64,000 bases of DNA from contig NZ_FTOA01000004.1 in the NCBI RefSeq assembly GCF_900156605.1, positions 434,001-498,000 on the forward strand. The letters are read 5' to 3'. The stretch comes from Insolitispirillum peregrinum. GTDB taxonomy: Bacteria > Pseudomonadota > Alphaproteobacteria > Rhodospirillales > Rhodospirillaceae. The stretch's first letter is position 1, and each line of letters begins with the position of its first letter. Positions 1-10,600 of this stretch are shown here, one piece after another. A program made the translations under genes and the position numbers. The notes under the pieces were generated by a model that saw only the letters and a program-made list of their open reading frames with translations, did no database searches and was not told the origin of the DNA.

Positions 1-160
1 TTTCCTTGCAGGGAGCCGCCACGCCGGGCGAATAGGCGAGCGACAGGTCACGCTGGGTGGTCAGCGGCTTGGTCGGCACGATCTCGATCTTGCCGGGCCG
101 CCCCGAGGCGTGCATCAGCAATGAGTCGTGCTCGACATTGGTCTTGGGGGTATCGTCCAT
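1..160 (-). CDS. maeB: NADP-dependent malic enzyme, N-terminal fragment
   Basis: Malic enzyme decarboxylates malate to pyruvate with NAD(P)+, feeding NADPH and pyruvate from the TCA cycle. Only the first 53 codons lie in the window; the gene runs off the left edge. Read from the ATG at 160 on the minus strand, the product contains [19 protein letters not shown] followed by [13 protein letters not shown], the highly conserved start of the MaeB-type (malic enzyme/phosphotransacetylase hybrid) family. Whether the phosphotransacetylase domain is present cannot be seen. It is divergent from mutS, with a small minus-strand gene between them. The family call is confident from this motif; cofactor preference is inferred from the family. 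Confidence 0.88.
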   Translation of the reverse strand, partial: MDDTPKTNVEHDSLLMHASGRPGKIEIVPTKPLTTQRDLSLAYSPGVAAPCKE

Positions 161-240
161 GATGTTTGGGCCTGTAGGGTAAGATAGACAACAGCAGCGG
201 ATGGAACATCCGCAGGGAAAAACGGTCAGCCGCGCGGATT

Positions 241-759
241 TCAGCCGCGCGTATTGACGTGCAGGTCACGGGCACCGTGTTTGACCAGCAGCGACGAGGC
301 CAGCTGTTCGCGGTCGGCGTCGGTGACTTCGACCCACAGCAGGATTTCCCCGGCCTTGACCGCATCGGCAAAGGCGTCGCTGTTGGGCAGGGCAATGGTT
401 TCTTCCAGCAATTCCTTCAGTGCCGCCAGACCGACACCGGCGGCGACAACGCCCCCGATCAGGGCGGCGGTCGGGCCACCGGCCAGCGCCACCAGCAAGC
501 CGGACACCAGCGGCACTTCGTAGCGGGCTTCGTTGACCAGCGGCATCAGACGATCCTGCCAGGCGGCTTCGTTGGTATCGGCCGCTTCGATGGCTTCATG
601 GCTGGACAGCACCGACAGGTTGGCATGGCCAAAGCCTGCAGCCAACAGGTCGTGAATGCAGGCGGTCAGCGGCTCGGGGCGGGCAAAAATGCCGACAAGC
701 TCGCGGGTGGCCTGTTGCCCGGACGGCAGCGAAGACGAAGAAGGGGTGGCATCAGTCAC
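241..759 (-). CDS. Small glycine-rich membrane-associated protein, general-stress-protein-17M-like
   Basis: A 172-residue protein. I chose the GTG at 759 because it has AAGGAT about 10 bases upstream; the longer open frame to 945 begins with a composition unlike coding sequence here. The N-terminal half ([18 protein letters not shown], then [13 protein letters not shown]) resembles the alpha-beta fold of general stress protein 17M/DUF1269-like proteins. Residues about 90-125 form a glycine/alanine-rich hydrophobic hairpin that could insert in a membrane. The C-terminal part ([20 protein letters not shown]) looks like a second small alpha-beta unit. No catalytic motif is visible and function is unknown. 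It lies alone between maeB and mutS. Confidence 0.6.
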   Translation of the reverse strand: MTDATPSSSSLPSGQQATRELVGIFARPEPLTACIHDLLAAGFGHANLSVLSSHEAIEAADTNEAAWQDRLMPLVNEARYEVPLVSGLLVALAGGPTAALIGGVVAAGVGLAALKELLEETIALPNSDAFADAVKAGEILLWVEVTDADREQLASSLLVKHGARDLHVNTRG

Positions 760-1087
760 GGCGCAACGATCCTTACCTGATCTGGATAGCCAGCAGGAAA
801 ACGCTGGCATCAAAGGCTGCGCATGCCCGTCAACCCGGGACTTTGGCCCCGCCACGGCGCCGGAGAAAATCATCAGCGCATCCACAGGACGGAGTGGGGG
901 GCAACAGCGGGCCACATGGGGCAGCATGCAGCGAGGGGGAGACATTCTGCCCCACCCACACCCGGATGCCTAGAGCGTTTTTCGTTCTCCCTGCGGCGGA
1001 TGCGGCAATGGAGCGGGAAGGGTTCTGTCCTGTCTGTTTTGTGCTATTTTCCGCCCCCATCCCCTGCCCATACCGTGGAGTCTCGCG
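760..1087. other. Intergenic region upstream of mutS
   Basis: About 330 bases without a supported gene. It holds a small hairpin (GCCAGC, 8-base loop, GCTGGC near 790-810), a short TAGAGCGTTTTT stretch at about 972 that resembles the beginning of the palindromic repeats found elsewhere in the window, and presumably the divergent promoters of mutS and the small minus-strand gene. Open frames here run antisense through the region and lack family matches. Confidence 0.5.
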
Positions 1088-3868
1088 TTGAACCGCCGTC
1101 CCGCAGCCTTTTCCGCCCCTGTCCTGACCCGCGCCGCCGCTGATGGCGTGCTGGAAGGTGACGTGCTCGACGCGCCGGTTCTGCCCGAAGGCGTAACCCC
1201 GATGATGGGGCAGTACCTGACCATCAAGGCCGACCACCCCGACGCCCTGCTGTTTTACCGGATGGGGGATTTTTACGAGCTGTTCTTTGACGATGCGGTC
1301 AAGGCCGCCGAGGCGCTGGACATTGCCCTGACCAAGCGCGGCAAGCATCTGGGCGAAGACATTCCGATGTGCGGCGTGCCGGTCCACGCCCACGAAGCCT
1401 ACCTCGCCAAGCTGATCCGCAAGGGCTTCAAGGTGGCGGTCTGCGAGCAGATGGAAGACCCCGCCGAAGCCAAAAAGCGCGGGGCCAAGTCGGTGGTGCG
1501 GCGCGAGACGGTGCGGATCATCACCCCCGGCACGCTGACCGAAGACTCGCTGCTCGACGCCCGCCGCCACAACTATCTGGCTGCCGTCGCCGACATTGGC
1601 AGCGGCAACGAGCTGGGGCTGGCGTGGGTGGATGTCTCGACCGGGGATTTCATGGTCCAGCCGGTTCCCGACAGCCTGCTGGCGGCGGCTCTGGCCCGAC
1701 TGATGCCCGGCGAAGTGCTGGTACCCGACCGCCTGCTGCAAAAACCATCACTGTTCGAAGTGTTCAACGACTGGCGCGACCACCTGTCGCCGTTGCCGTC
1801 GGTGCGCTTTGACTCGACCAACGCCCGCAAGCGGCTGGAGGCGGTGCATGGCGTCAAGGCGCTGGACGGACTGGGCAACTTCAGCCGCCCGGAAATCGCC
1901 GCCGCCGGGGCGTTGCTCGATTACATCGAACTGACCCAGAAGGGCAAGCTGCCGCGCCTGTCGCCGCTGCGCCGTCTGGCCGCCGGGGCGGTGATGGAAA
2001 TCGACTCGGCCACCCGCCGCAATCTGGAACTGCTGGAAACCCTGACCGGCGAACGGCGCGGCTCGTTGCTGTCGGTGATCGACCGCACCCGCACCGGGGC
2101 CGGGGCGCGCCTGCTGACCACCTGGCTGGCCGCGCCGCTGACCGACCCGGCACGCATTGGCGCCCGGCTGGATGCGGTCGAGGCCCTGCGCAGCGATGAC
2201 GGTCAGCGCGAAGCGATCCGCGAGGCGTTGAAACGCTGCCCCGACATCGAACGCGCCCTGTCGCGCCTGTCGCTGGACCGTGGCGGGCCGCGCGATCTGG
2301 CGGCGATCCGTGACGGGCTGGCCGAAGTCCCGCTGTTGCGGCTGACCCTCCACCGCATCGCTGCCGGGCAACCCCCGGCCCTGCTGGCCGCCACCGCCGA
2401 AGCGCTGGGGCAGCATCAGGCGCTGGTGGACAAGCTGGCCCGCGCCCTGTCGCCCGACCTGCCGATGCTGTCGCGCGACGGCGGCTTCATCGCCACCGGC
2501 TTTCATCCGGCGCTCGACGAGCTGAAAGCCCTGTCCGGCGAGTCCAAGCGGCTGATTGCCGCCCTGCAGAGCCGCTATGTCACCGACACCGGCATCGACT
2601 CGCTGAAAATCAAGCACAACAACGTCATCGGCTATCACATCGAGGTTCCGGCCAAAAAGGCCGACCCGCTGATGGTCAAGGGCGGCCCCTACATCCATCG
2701 CCAGACGATGGCCAACGCGGTGCGCTTTACCACCGTCGAGCTGTCGGAACTGGAAGACAAGCAGCGCGGTGCCGCCGACAAGGCGCTGGCGATCGAACTG
2801 GAGCTGTTCAAGGGGCTGTGTCAGGACATTCTGGGGCAGGCCAGTGACATCGCCCGCGCCGCACAGGCGCTGGCACGGCTGGACGTGCTGGCCGCACTGG
2901 CCGAACTGGCGCTGGAGGGCCGGTACTGCCGCCCGCAGATCACCAGCGGACACGATTTCCGGATTACACAGGGCCGCCATCCGGTGGTCGAAGCCGCCCT
3001 TGCCCGCAACAGCGAGGGGCCGTTTGTTGCCAACGACTGCGACCTGTCCGACGCCCAGCGCCTGTGGCTGATCACCGGCCCGAACATGGCCGGTAAATCG
3101 ACCTTCCTGCGGCAGAATGCGGTGATCACCATTCTGGCCCAGATGGGCAGCTTTGTGCCCGCCGAACAGGTGGTGATCGGGGCGGTGGACCGGCTGTTTT
3201 CCCGTGTGGGGGCGGCGGATGATCTGGCCCGGGGGCGGTCAACCTTCATGGTCGAAATGGTCGAGACCGCCGCCATCCTCAATCAGGCCACCGACCGCTC
3301 GCTGGTGATTCTGGACGAAATCGGCCGTGGAACCGCCACCTACGACGGCCTGTCGATTGCCTGGGCCACCGTCGAGCACCTGCACGGCCTCAACCGCTGC
3401 CGCTCGCTGTTTGCCACCCACTATCACGAACTGACGGTGCTGGCCGACAGCCTGCCGTCGCTGGCCTGCCATTCGATGAAGGTCAAGGAATGGCAGGGCA
3501 AGATCATCTTCCTGCACGAAGTCGGCCCCGGCGCCGCTGACCGCAGTTACGGGATTCACGTTGCCCAGCTGGCCGGCCTGCCAGCGGCGGTGATTGCGCG
3601 GGCCGAGCAGGTTCTGGCCGCTCTGGAAAAGGGTCAGAAGGGCCACACCCCGGTCAAACATCTGGAAGAACTGCCGTTGTTTGCCGCCGCCGCCCAGCGG
3701 ATGCCGCTGGTCCCCGACAGCCCCCCCGCTGGCACGGCGCCCGTCCCCCCCACCGTCCCGGCGTCCTGTGCCGCCACCGACGCCCTGAAGGCGGTCAACC
3801 CCGACGACCTAAGCCCCCGGCAGGCCCTTGAGGAACTTTATCGCCTCAAAGCACTTTTGGATGACTAA
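1088..3868 (+). CDS. mutS: DNA mismatch repair protein MutS
   Basis: MutS recognises mismatches and small loops in newly replicated DNA and, with MutL, starts strand-directed repair using ATP. The 926-residue protein starts at a TTG (1088) with GGAG about 7 bases upstream; residues 1-36 are a longer leader than in E. coli MutS. The mismatch-reading Phe-x-Glu motif is F62-Y63-E64 in [10 protein letters not shown]. Connector, lever, clamp and ATPase domains follow. Walker A is GPNMAGKS (664-671, K670) and Walker B is [11 protein letters not shown] (D743, E744), followed by FATHYHEL. The C-terminal region after about residue 860 is proline/alanine-rich and ends in a helical tail, as usual for the tetramerisation region. 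It appears monocistronic. Confidence 0.98.
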   Translation: MNRRPAAFSAPVLTRAAADGVLEGDVLDAPVLPEGVTPMMGQYLTIKADHPDALLFYRMGDFYELFFDDAVKAAEALDIALTKRGKHLGEDIPMCGVPVHAHEAYLAKLIRKGFKVAVCEQMEDPAEAKKRGAKSVVRRETVRIITPGTLTEDSLLDARRHNYLAAVADIGSGNELGLAWVDVSTGDFMVQPVPDSLLAAALARLMPGEVLVPDRLLQKPSLFEVFNDWRDHLSPLPSVRFDSTNARKRLEAVHGVKALDGLGNFSRPEIAAAGALLDYIELTQKGKLPRLSPLRRLAAGAVMEIDSATRRNLELLETLTGERRGSLLSVIDRTRTGAGARLLTTWLAAPLTDPARIGARLDAVEALRSDDGQREAIREALKRCPDIERALSRLSLDRGGPRDLAAIRDGLAEVPLLRLTLHRIAAGQPPALLAATAEALGQHQALVDKLARALSPDLPMLSRDGGFIATGFHPALDELKALSGESKRLIAALQSRYVTDTGIDSLKIKHNNVIGYHIEVPAKKADPLMVKGGPYIHRQTMANAVRFTTVELSELEDKQRGAADKALAIELELFKGLCQDILGQASDIARAAQALARLDVLAALAELALEGRYCRPQITSGHDFRITQGRHPVVEAALARNSEGPFVANDCDLSDAQRLWLITGPNMAGKSTFLRQNAVITILAQMGSFVPAEQVVIGAVDRLFSRVGAADDLARGRSTFMVEMVETAAILNQATDRSLVILDEIGRGTATYDGLSIAWATVEHLHGLNRCRSLFATHYHELTVLADSLPSLACHSMKVKEWQGKIIFLHEVGPGAADRSYGIHVAQLAGLPAAVIARAEQVLAALEKGQKGHTPVKHLEELPLFAAAAQRMPLVPDSPPAGTAPVPPTVPASCAATDALKAVNPDDLSPRQALEELYRLKALLDD

Positions 3869-4081
3869 AACACAATAGTCTCATGCACCTATAAGAACTA
3901 CGCCAAACAGCATAGGGTCACATCCAGTATTTGATCTTCAACCTCAAGGAATGATATCACTGCACTCGGTGCGCCGTAGGGAGACGATGCACCGGGAGCA
4001 GACCTGGGACCGGGAAACGGTCGGAGAGCCACAGCAGCACGCGAGTCCGTGCACGGTGCTCCGATCACAGGAGGGGATACC

Positions 4082-4606
4082 GTGACGCCACAAAGCCTGA
4101 GCACCTATCGTGCTGCATTTACTGCGTTTTATGAGTCACTGGTCGAGGTCCACCCCGAGGTTTTTTCCCAAACAGGCCTACGACGGATCGGTTCGACCTT
4201 TCGGGTGCCCGGCGCAGGCGGCCTTGATGCCCAGACCTTTTACATGCGCCATGTCCTGGAAATGGTCTTTGGTGACGAAGGCGTGGTGCGCGACCTTATC
4301 AGCCTGGCCCGTTCAGCCTATCGCGGCATCGAGCCCCCCAGTGAAGCCATCGAAAACATCAGCCGGGTCAAAGGGCTGCACGAAGTCCTCTATCGGGCCA
4401 CCGAAGCCGCCAGCGCCCTGACCGGGCGGATTGGCGACTGGAAAGAAGGTACTGACCTGTTCGCCAATATCCTGACCAACACCGATTGCGCCCTGCAAAT
4501 GGCCGGGATTTACGACCATACCGCTGAACGGCGTCAGCATGGCGGATCGGCCAACAGCCAGACCGGCACCCTCGACCAGAGCGCCATCGACGCCCTGTTT
4601 TCCTGA
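4082..4606 (+). CDS. Unknown 174-aa protein with a FliM-like C-terminal IDALF tail
   Basis: I do not recognise the main domain. The start is the GTG at 4082, with a near-ideal AGGAGGGG at 4069-4076. Residues 1-140 are predicted helical and include a ferritin/globin-like pattern of spaced hydrophobics (YRAAFTAFYESLVEVHPEVF, RHVLEMVFGDEGVVRDLI), without obvious metal ligands. The last 11 residues, LDQSAIDALFS, closely match the FliM N-terminal CheY-P-binding motif (LSQxEIDALL) and follow a flexible stretch rich in Gly, Ser and Thr. A chemoreceptor gene follows about 670 bases downstream. A role as a CheY-binding or motor-interacting protein is an inference from the tail only. Confidence 0.75.
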   Translation: MTPQSLSTYRAAFTAFYESLVEVHPEVFSQTGLRRIGSTFRVPGAGGLDAQTFYMRHVLEMVFGDEGVVRDLISLARSAYRGIEPPSEAIENISRVKGLHEVLYRATEAASALTGRIGDWKEGTDLFANILTNTDCALQMAGIYDHTAERRQHGGSANSQTGTLDQSAIDALFS

Positions 4607-4639
4607 AGCATGTTCGGGGCAGATGACTTCATCTGCGAC

Positions 4640-4819
4640 CGCAATCTACAGCAGTCAGGAAACAAGGACGTGGAGCGCTGCTCCACACCTCGCTGGGGCC
4701 AGTCGGCCCCAGACCCCATTCCTTTGATCATAAAAGAAAAAATGGGAGTCCGGGGGCGTCGTCCCCCGGGCAGGCGCGGACAACAGTCCGCTATACTCTT
4801 TCAACTGTCGTGGACTGTG
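4640..4819 (-). mobile_element. MITE-like element, copy 1 (reverse orientation)
   Basis: About 180 bp, non-coding. The right end reads ACTGTCGTGGACTGTG, the inverted form of CACAGTACACGACAGT seen at the ends of the copies at 33720 and 46911. The left end is more diverged (about 20 of 28 bases match). The interior shares with the other copies a GTGGAGCGCTGCTCCAC palindrome, GGGGCCAGTCGGCCCC, a CCCCATT/AATGGG pair and an A-rich stretch. Flanks ATCTGCGAC (4631-4639) and ATCTGTGGC (4820-4828) match at 7 of 9 positions, consistent with a decayed 9-bp target duplication. The target is the end of a GCAGATGA/TCATCTGC palindrome. Confidence 0.75.
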
Positions 4820-5275
4820 ATCTGTGGCAAGACACCTGATATATATGGATCGGTCTATATATTGTAGAGAGGGCGGGAACCGTTCCAGATAAACCTGACA
4901 CACTCTTCCCGCTCGCCGGAGTACTTGCGGTTACAAACGCCCCGGTCCACACAAGAATCGGGGGGTTTCGTAGGCATGATACGGACACCTGACAGAGACC
5001 ATTGTGTCTGTATGGACATGAATACCCTTCATGTCATCAGGGCAATACGTCACCACCATCCCTCTTAAGTTACATTGCATAAGTATGAAATAAATATTGC
5101 AAAACAGGGCATTAACCACACATTGACACCCTGCGTGCATCCTTTCTCCCATAGCTGCCACTCTTCTGTACGCCCCACCTCGGCCTTTTGGCAGCATGGC
5201 GTGCGCGGCGGTGCAAAATTATGCTCTAATATGACATCAGACCTTCCCTACCGGCCGATGGAGGAAAGCTCCCCA
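4820..5275. other. Intergenic leader upstream of the dCache chemoreceptor
   Basis: About 450 bases, more AT-rich than the genes around it. It contains a perfect 8-bp hairpin GACATGAA-TACCC-TTCATGTC (5015-5035) and AT-rich runs near 4840-4865 and 5065-5105 that could hold promoters. The frame of the chemoreceptor stays open through the last 200 bases, but the translated sequence there is unlike the family. I see no gene. Confidence 0.45.
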
Positions 5276-7345
5276 ATGACGACCATTCGCCGCCAAATCC
5301 TTATTCCCATGCTCACGATCGTCGTCCTGTCCCTGGCTGCGGTGATCTGGTTTGCCTCGCAAACCCTGAGCACCCAGGCAGAACAGCGGGCCGATGAGAC
5401 CCTGCAGGCCAAAGCGGCCGAGGCATCTGCCATCCTTGACCGCCTGCTGACCGAAGCCATTACCCAGGCCTCCAGCAATGCCTATTCCGCCTCGGCCCTG
5501 CTGGCCGCCAACAGCGGCCCCTTTGACCGGGCCGGTTATGCCCAGACCCTGCTACAGCAATTGCCCCACCGCGAGGGCTTTTCCGGCCTGTATGTCGGCC
5601 TCGATCCGAATGCCGACGGGCAGGATGCCAAATATGCCAATACTCCCTATGGCGATGCTCAGGGTCGCTATCTGATCTATGCGTCCCGTGGGGCCAACAA
5701 CGCCATTGCCCTTTCGGTTGAACCGCTGACCGGTGCCGAAGCCGAAAAGGGCTGGTATGATCGCCCGATCAAGGAAAAGCAGACCATCATCACCCCGCCC
5801 TATCTGTACGAAATTCAGGGGAAACCAGTGATGATGGCCACCATTTCGTCCCCCATTCAGGGCAAAAACCAAAATTTTGTCGGGGTTGCAACCGCCGACC
5901 TGTCTCTGGCCGCCCTGACCGAGCGCGTCAAGGCCCTGAAGGTGTATGACAGTGGCCACGCCTATGTCATCGCCCATGACGACACCTGGGTTGCCACCCC
6001 GGACAGTGCCGACCGTGGCAAGCCGGTCAGTGATCCGGCCCTGCAGGCCCTGATCAAACAGGCCCGCCAAAGCGGCTCGGTGATCCAGCCCTTGCAAGAC
6101 AGGAAAAGCGGGCAGGAGATGCTGGTCACCGCTCAGGCTGTTTCCCTGCCCGGTGTCAAGGAAACCTGGATTACGCTGGTGATGGCCCCGGCCAGCGAAG
6201 TGATGGCCGAAGCCAACCGCACCAAAACCATTTTGCTGGTGGTCGGGCTGCTGGCCGTTGTGGCCGGTGTCGCCCTGTCGGTGTGGATCGGTGGGCGCAT
6301 TTCCGCCCAGATGCAGACCATGACCTCGTGCATGACCGCGCTGGCCGATGGTCAGACCTCGGTGCAGATTCCGCAGGTCGAAAAGCCGGTCGAGCTGAAG
6401 GCGATGAGCACCGCCCTGTCAATTTTCCAGAACAACATGGACAGCAACCGGCGCATGGCGGCGGAACAGCAGGTTGCCCAGCAAGCCCAGATCGAGCGGG
6501 CCGAGCGCATCCGGGCGATGACCGCCAGCTTTGACCGTGAGGTTGGTCAGACGGTCAACGCCGTCGAAGCCACCGCCCAAAAGCTGGAGGAAACGGCGCA
6601 GGCGATGACCTCGGTGGCGCAGGCCACCTCTGATCAGGCCTATCAGGTGGTTGGCGCGGCGGAACAGTCACAAGCCAACGTGGAAACCGTCGCCGCCGCC
6701 GCCGAAGAGCTGTCGGCCTCGATCCATGAAATCAGCCGCCACGTTCAGGCATCGTCGCAGATTGCCCGCGAGGCGGTCAGCATTGCCGAACATTCCAAAA
6801 CACTGGTTCACAGTCTGGCCGAGTCTTCGGTCAAGATCAGTGAAGTGGTGCAATTGATCAACGACGTCGCCAACCAGACCAACCTGCTGGCGCTGAATGC
6901 CACCATCGAAGCCGCCCGCGCCGGGGAGGCCGGGAAAGGCTTTGCGGTGGTCGCCAACGAGGTGAAAAACCTCGCCAGCCAGACCAGCCGGGCCACCGAT
7001 GAAATCGCCCACCAGATCACCGCGGTACAGGGAGCCACCCGCAACGCCGTTGAGGCCAATCAGGAAATCGTCAACGTCATCGCCCGCATTGACGAGGTCG
7101 CCACCACCATCGCCAGCGCCGTCGAAGAACAGGGCGCTGCCACCAACGAAATCGCCCGCAACATCCAGCAGGCCGCCAGCTCGACCTCGGAGGTCACCAG
7201 CCATATCGGTCAGATGCGGCAAGGCGCCGAACGCACCGGGACGGCAGCCAGCGGTCTACTGGCCGAGGCCGAACAGATGGCCGAACGGGCAGAAATGCTG
7301 CGCACCGAGGTGGATACCTTCCTGCGCGATATCTCTCAGGCCTAG
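5276..7345 (+). CDS. Methyl-accepting chemotaxis protein with dCache_1 sensor
   Basis: A 689-residue chemoreceptor that senses a periplasmic ligand and controls CheA activity. The start at 5276 has GGAGGAAAG at 5260-5268; the longer upstream frame lacks family similarity. TM1 is about residues 8-28, followed by a periplasmic double-Cache domain (about 35-315) with [11 protein letters not shown] and later [18 protein letters not shown]2 is about 318-340, then HAMP (about 340-395) and a long coiled-coil signalling domain. The conserved tip lies in [19 protein letters not shown] (about 530-550). There is no C-terminal CheR-binding pentapeptide. The ligand is unknown. The TAG stop is provided by the first bases of a REP-like repeat, and MITE-derived sequence lies on both sides. 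Confidence 0.95.
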   Translation: MTTIRRQILIPMLTIVVLSLAAVIWFASQTLSTQAEQRADETLQAKAAEASAILDRLLTEAITQASSNAYSASALLAANSGPFDRAGYAQTLLQQLPHREGFSGLYVGLDPNADGQDAKYANTPYGDAQGRYLIYASRGANNAIALSVEPLTGAEAEKGWYDRPIKEKQTIITPPYLYEIQGKPVMMATISSPIQGKNQNFVGVATADLSLAALTERVKALKVYDSGHAYVIAHDDTWVATPDSADRGKPVSDPALQALIKQARQSGSVIQPLQDRKSGQEMLVTAQAVSLPGVKETWITLVMAPASEVMAEANRTKTILLVVGLLAVVAGVALSVWIGGRISAQMQTMTSCMTALADGQTSVQIPQVEKPVELKAMSTALSIFQNNMDSNRRMAAEQQVAQQAQIERAERIRAMTASFDREVGQTVNAVEATAQKLEETAQAMTSVAQATSDQAYQVVGAAEQSQANVETVAAAAEELSASIHEISRHVQASSQIAREAVSIAEHSKTLVHSLAESSVKISEVVQLINDVANQTNLLALNATIEAARAGEAGKGFAVVANEVKNLASQTSRATDEIAHQITAVQGATRNAVEANQEIVNVIARIDEVATTIASAVEEQGAATNEIARNIQQAASSTSEVTSHIGQMRQGAERTGTAASGLLAEAEQMAERAEMLRTEVDTFLRDISQA

Positions 7346-7447
7346 AGCATTGTGCGAAAAGTGGGAACCGGTTTTCGCAACAACAATGCGACAGAACAAA
7401 AGGTTAGAGCAGCGTGCCTGCGTCCGGTTTAACGCACGCTGTTCTAG
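7343..7447. repeat. REP-like palindromic repeat B1
   Basis: Starts on the stop codon of the chemoreceptor (TAGAGC). Its core is GTGCGAAAAGTGGGAACCGG continuing into TTTTCGC, an imperfect palindrome, then CAACAACAATGCGACAGAAC, AAAAGGTTAGAGCAGCGTGC and a second palindromic half GCGTGC...GCACGC ending CTAG. Related copies are at 33633, 46027, 46825 and 48076. The core resembles palindromic intergenic repeats common in Rhizobiales and relatives. Confidence 0.8.
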
Positions 7448-7458
7448 ACCAGCGTGCG

Positions 7459-7553
7459 TTAGAGCATTTTCAGGTTGACCGTCTCCGGTCAACGGCTCGG
7501 AAAATGCGGCACTCAAAACGGAGAGCGTTTTCGCTCAGTGTGAAAACGCCCTA
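7459..7553. repeat. Two further nested hairpins behind B1, possible terminator
   Basis: The first hairpin is GCATTTTC...GAAAATGC enclosing GGTTGACCG-TCTC-CGGTCAAC (7463-7507). The second is GCGTTTTC...GAAAACGC (about 7525-7551). Both fall between convergent genes (chemoreceptor + and kinase -), so they could end transcription from either side; neither has a strong T tract. Confidence 0.55.
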
Positions 7554-7563
7554 AACCTGACGC

Positions 7564-7618
7564 CACAGGACACAACGATAAGGGAACAAGGACGCGGCCA
7601 CGTCCTTGTTCTCCCTAC
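7564..7618. mobile_element. MITE remnant: two inverted copies of one element end
   Basis: The left half, CACAGGACACAACGATAAGG followed by GAACAAGGACG, matches the right end of the element at 33720-33898 read in reverse. The right half (CACGTCCTTGTTCTCCCTA) is the same end in opposite orientation, giving a compact hairpin with no interior. The stop codon of the downstream kinase (TAG, 7615-7617) lies inside it. Confidence 0.6.
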
Positions 7619-10600
7619 AGGCTCTGACGGGGCAACGGGCGGAACGGGTTGGCCATCCTGACCGGGAATTCCATATAAATCCGTGTTCCGACCCCCTTGG
7701 TGCTCTCGATATCCAGCCGCCCGCCGTGGGCTTCCATCAGTTTGATCGAGATCGGCAACCCCAGTCCGGTTCCCTGTGTCTGACGGGCAAAGGCACTTTG
7801 CACCTGCCCAAACAGGCTGCGGGCAATCACCACCTCTTCTTCACTCATGCCGATGCCTTCGTCTTCGACCACCAGCACCAGCCCGTTCTCCCCCCGCGAC
7901 TGCCACCAGATGCGCACGTCCTTACCCGGCTCGGTGAACTTGACGGCATTGGACAGCAGGTTGATCAGGACCTGTTTGATCCGCAGTTCATCTCCCCACA
8001 GCATCGGCGGCGGCGGTGTCAGGTCCAGACGCAGGTGCACCCCGCGGGCCTCGGCACGGGGACGGACCATCCGCAGGGCGGCCTCCGCCACCAGGGTTAC
8101 ATCCAGCGGCTCGCGTTCCAGAATCAACTCCCCGGCCTCGATCTTTGACAGGTCGAGGATATCGCTGATGATCTGCAGCAGATGCCGCCCGGAGTCATGA
8201 ATCCCTTCGGCATACTCGCGATACAGCGGATTGCCAACCGGCCCGAACATTTCCTGTGACAGGATTTCCGAAAACCCGATGATCGCATTCAGCGGCGTCC
8301 GCAGCTCATGGCTCATGTTGGCCAGAAACTCGGACTTGGCCCGGTCAGCCAGACGGGCTTCTTCCATCGCCTGACGCAAAACGGCTTCGCGGGCTTTCTG
8401 GCGGGTGATGTCAGCCCGCACCCCGACGGTTCCACCATCGGGGGTGCGGGTTTCCTTGATCAGAACCCAGCGGCCATCATGGAGCATTTCTTCCCGCCCG
8501 GCACCGGTTCCTCCTGAATGCAGGGCTTTCCGTTCCTCCAGCCAGGCGGCATTACCGCTCATCGGCGGGCCATACTGGCCACGCTCGATTGACGCCTGCG
8601 CCAGCACACTGAACGGGACGCCGGGTTTCAGCAAATCCCGGATGGTATCATAAATCTCGGCGAAGCGGTCGTTCCACGCCACCAGCCGGTCCTCGGCATC
8701 ATACAGCACAAAGCCGTCATCCATTGCCTTGATGGCGTCGCGCAGTTGTGCTTCTGCCTTGAACGCCCGCTCTTCGGCTTCCTTGCGGGTCGAGATGTCC
8801 AGAACCTGCCCGATAAAATACAACGGCCAGCCGTTACGGTCGCGCAGCAAGACCAGCGACAGGTGCGTCCAGCGGATATCCCCCTCCACCGGCCCGGTAA
8901 AGCGGCATTCCTGATGAAAAACGTCGTCGCTGCCCGCCAGAGACGCCTTCATCCAGTCATCGACCGCCGAGACCTCTGTCGCGCACACTGTGTCAAACAG
9001 TGAACTTTTGAACAGCACCGCATCGGTCCGCCCCAGCGTCCGGCACAGCGATGGATTGACCCGCAACCAGCCGCCATCCAGACCAATCAGGGCCATCCCT
9101 GAAACGGCCTGATCAAAGACACTGCGGAATCGCCGCTCACTGTCGCGCAACTGGCGCTCGGCCACCACCCGTTCGGTGATATCGAGAATCGACAGCACGC
9201 ACTGACTGGCATCCTCAGGATTTTGGGGTGCCCGCAGCGAGACCAGCAGGTTGCGCTTTTCGCCACCCTGCCACCACGTCACATCGACGCGGATCACCTG
9301 CTCGCCGTTCCATAGCGCCAGAATCACCGGCCGCAACAGACGGCGCAGATGGTCAAGAATCGGCGCCGACCAGTCCCACGTCAGATCATGCGGCAGAGCC
9401 AGCAGGGTCCATGCCGCCTGATTGATGGCATTGACCCGGACTGCACTGAACAGGCTGTCAACCACCGGCGTCAGGTCTTCGGTGCCATTGGCCCGCATGA
9501 GGGTGAACCGGTCGAACAAATGCACCAGATTCAGATCCCACAACCCGACATCAGAACTGTCAAAGATGGTCCGGTAGCGCCGGTTGCTGTCGGCCAGCGC
9601 CATCGCCGTCCGCTGTTCTTCAGTGACATCGGTACTGGAGCCGCGATAGCCGAGGAACGTGCCATCGGTGGCAAAGACCGGACGGCCAGACACCGAAATC
9701 AGGATCTTTTGCCCCGAGGGATGATGCATGCAGAAACGGAAATCACGGAACGGGCGGTGATGGATCAGGTCATCATGATGGCCTTCCCACACCTCGGGCT
9801 CTTCGGCCAGATTGAACAACGACGAGCAATGGCGCCCCAACAGCTGTTTCATGTCCAGCCCGTTGCGGTTGACCTCGTGCGACGAGATCCAGCTGAAACG
9901 GAAATCCGGCCCTATTTCCCAAAACCAGTCGTTGGCCGCTGCGGCAAAATCGAGCAAGCGATGCTCGGACGTCGCCACCTTTTCCTGTGCCGCCACAAAA
10001 GCCGACACGTCGTGCAGCACCGCTTCCAGATGGGTCACCCGCCCGCCATCATCCTTTTCAAACAGCACCGAGGCTTCAAACCAGCGGGAATCGCCGTCAC
10101 GGGTTACCAGTCGCAGCACATGCCGGAACGGGCTGCCAGTGCGCGCATGGCCGCGATAATCGCTGGCAACCTCGTCGCGGTCGGCGGGATGCAGCAGGGT
10201 TAGCGGACTCACCGCCCCTTTCAGCAGCTCGTCCGTTGTCCAGCCCAGCAGGCGCTCGACGTTGTTGGTGACATACTCCACCGGCCAGCCGGGCGCATAG
10301 CGCAGCCGCAATCCCAGCACCGGACTGGCTTCGACCAGCCGCTCCAGCCGCTCGGCTTCAGCTTCATTCTGCTTGCGCCGGGTGATGTCGCGCCCCACCG
10401 ACTGAAACGCGCACACGCGCCCGGACGGGTCAAAAATCGCCCGCCGCCGCCACCAGTAATGGCGGCGGATGCCCGACGCCACTTCATAGCTTTCCTCGCC
10501 ATCCCGAATGGAGTCTTGCGGCGTAAAGCTGCCCAGGTGGCGGATGAAGTCCGCCGCATCCTGTGGCACCAGAAAATCGACCAGCCGCCGACCGATCAAG

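Noticed and set aside
830-1741. Minus-strand open frame of 303 codons over the mutS promoter and 5' end
   Set aside because: Antisense to mutS, low-complexity Gly/Gln/His-rich product and no recognisable motif.
5075-5275. 67-codon N-terminal extension of the chemoreceptor
   Set aside because: The sequence before 5276 is unlike chemoreceptors, while GGAGGAAAG at 5260-5268 and a hydrophobic TM1 directly after 5276 support the shorter form.
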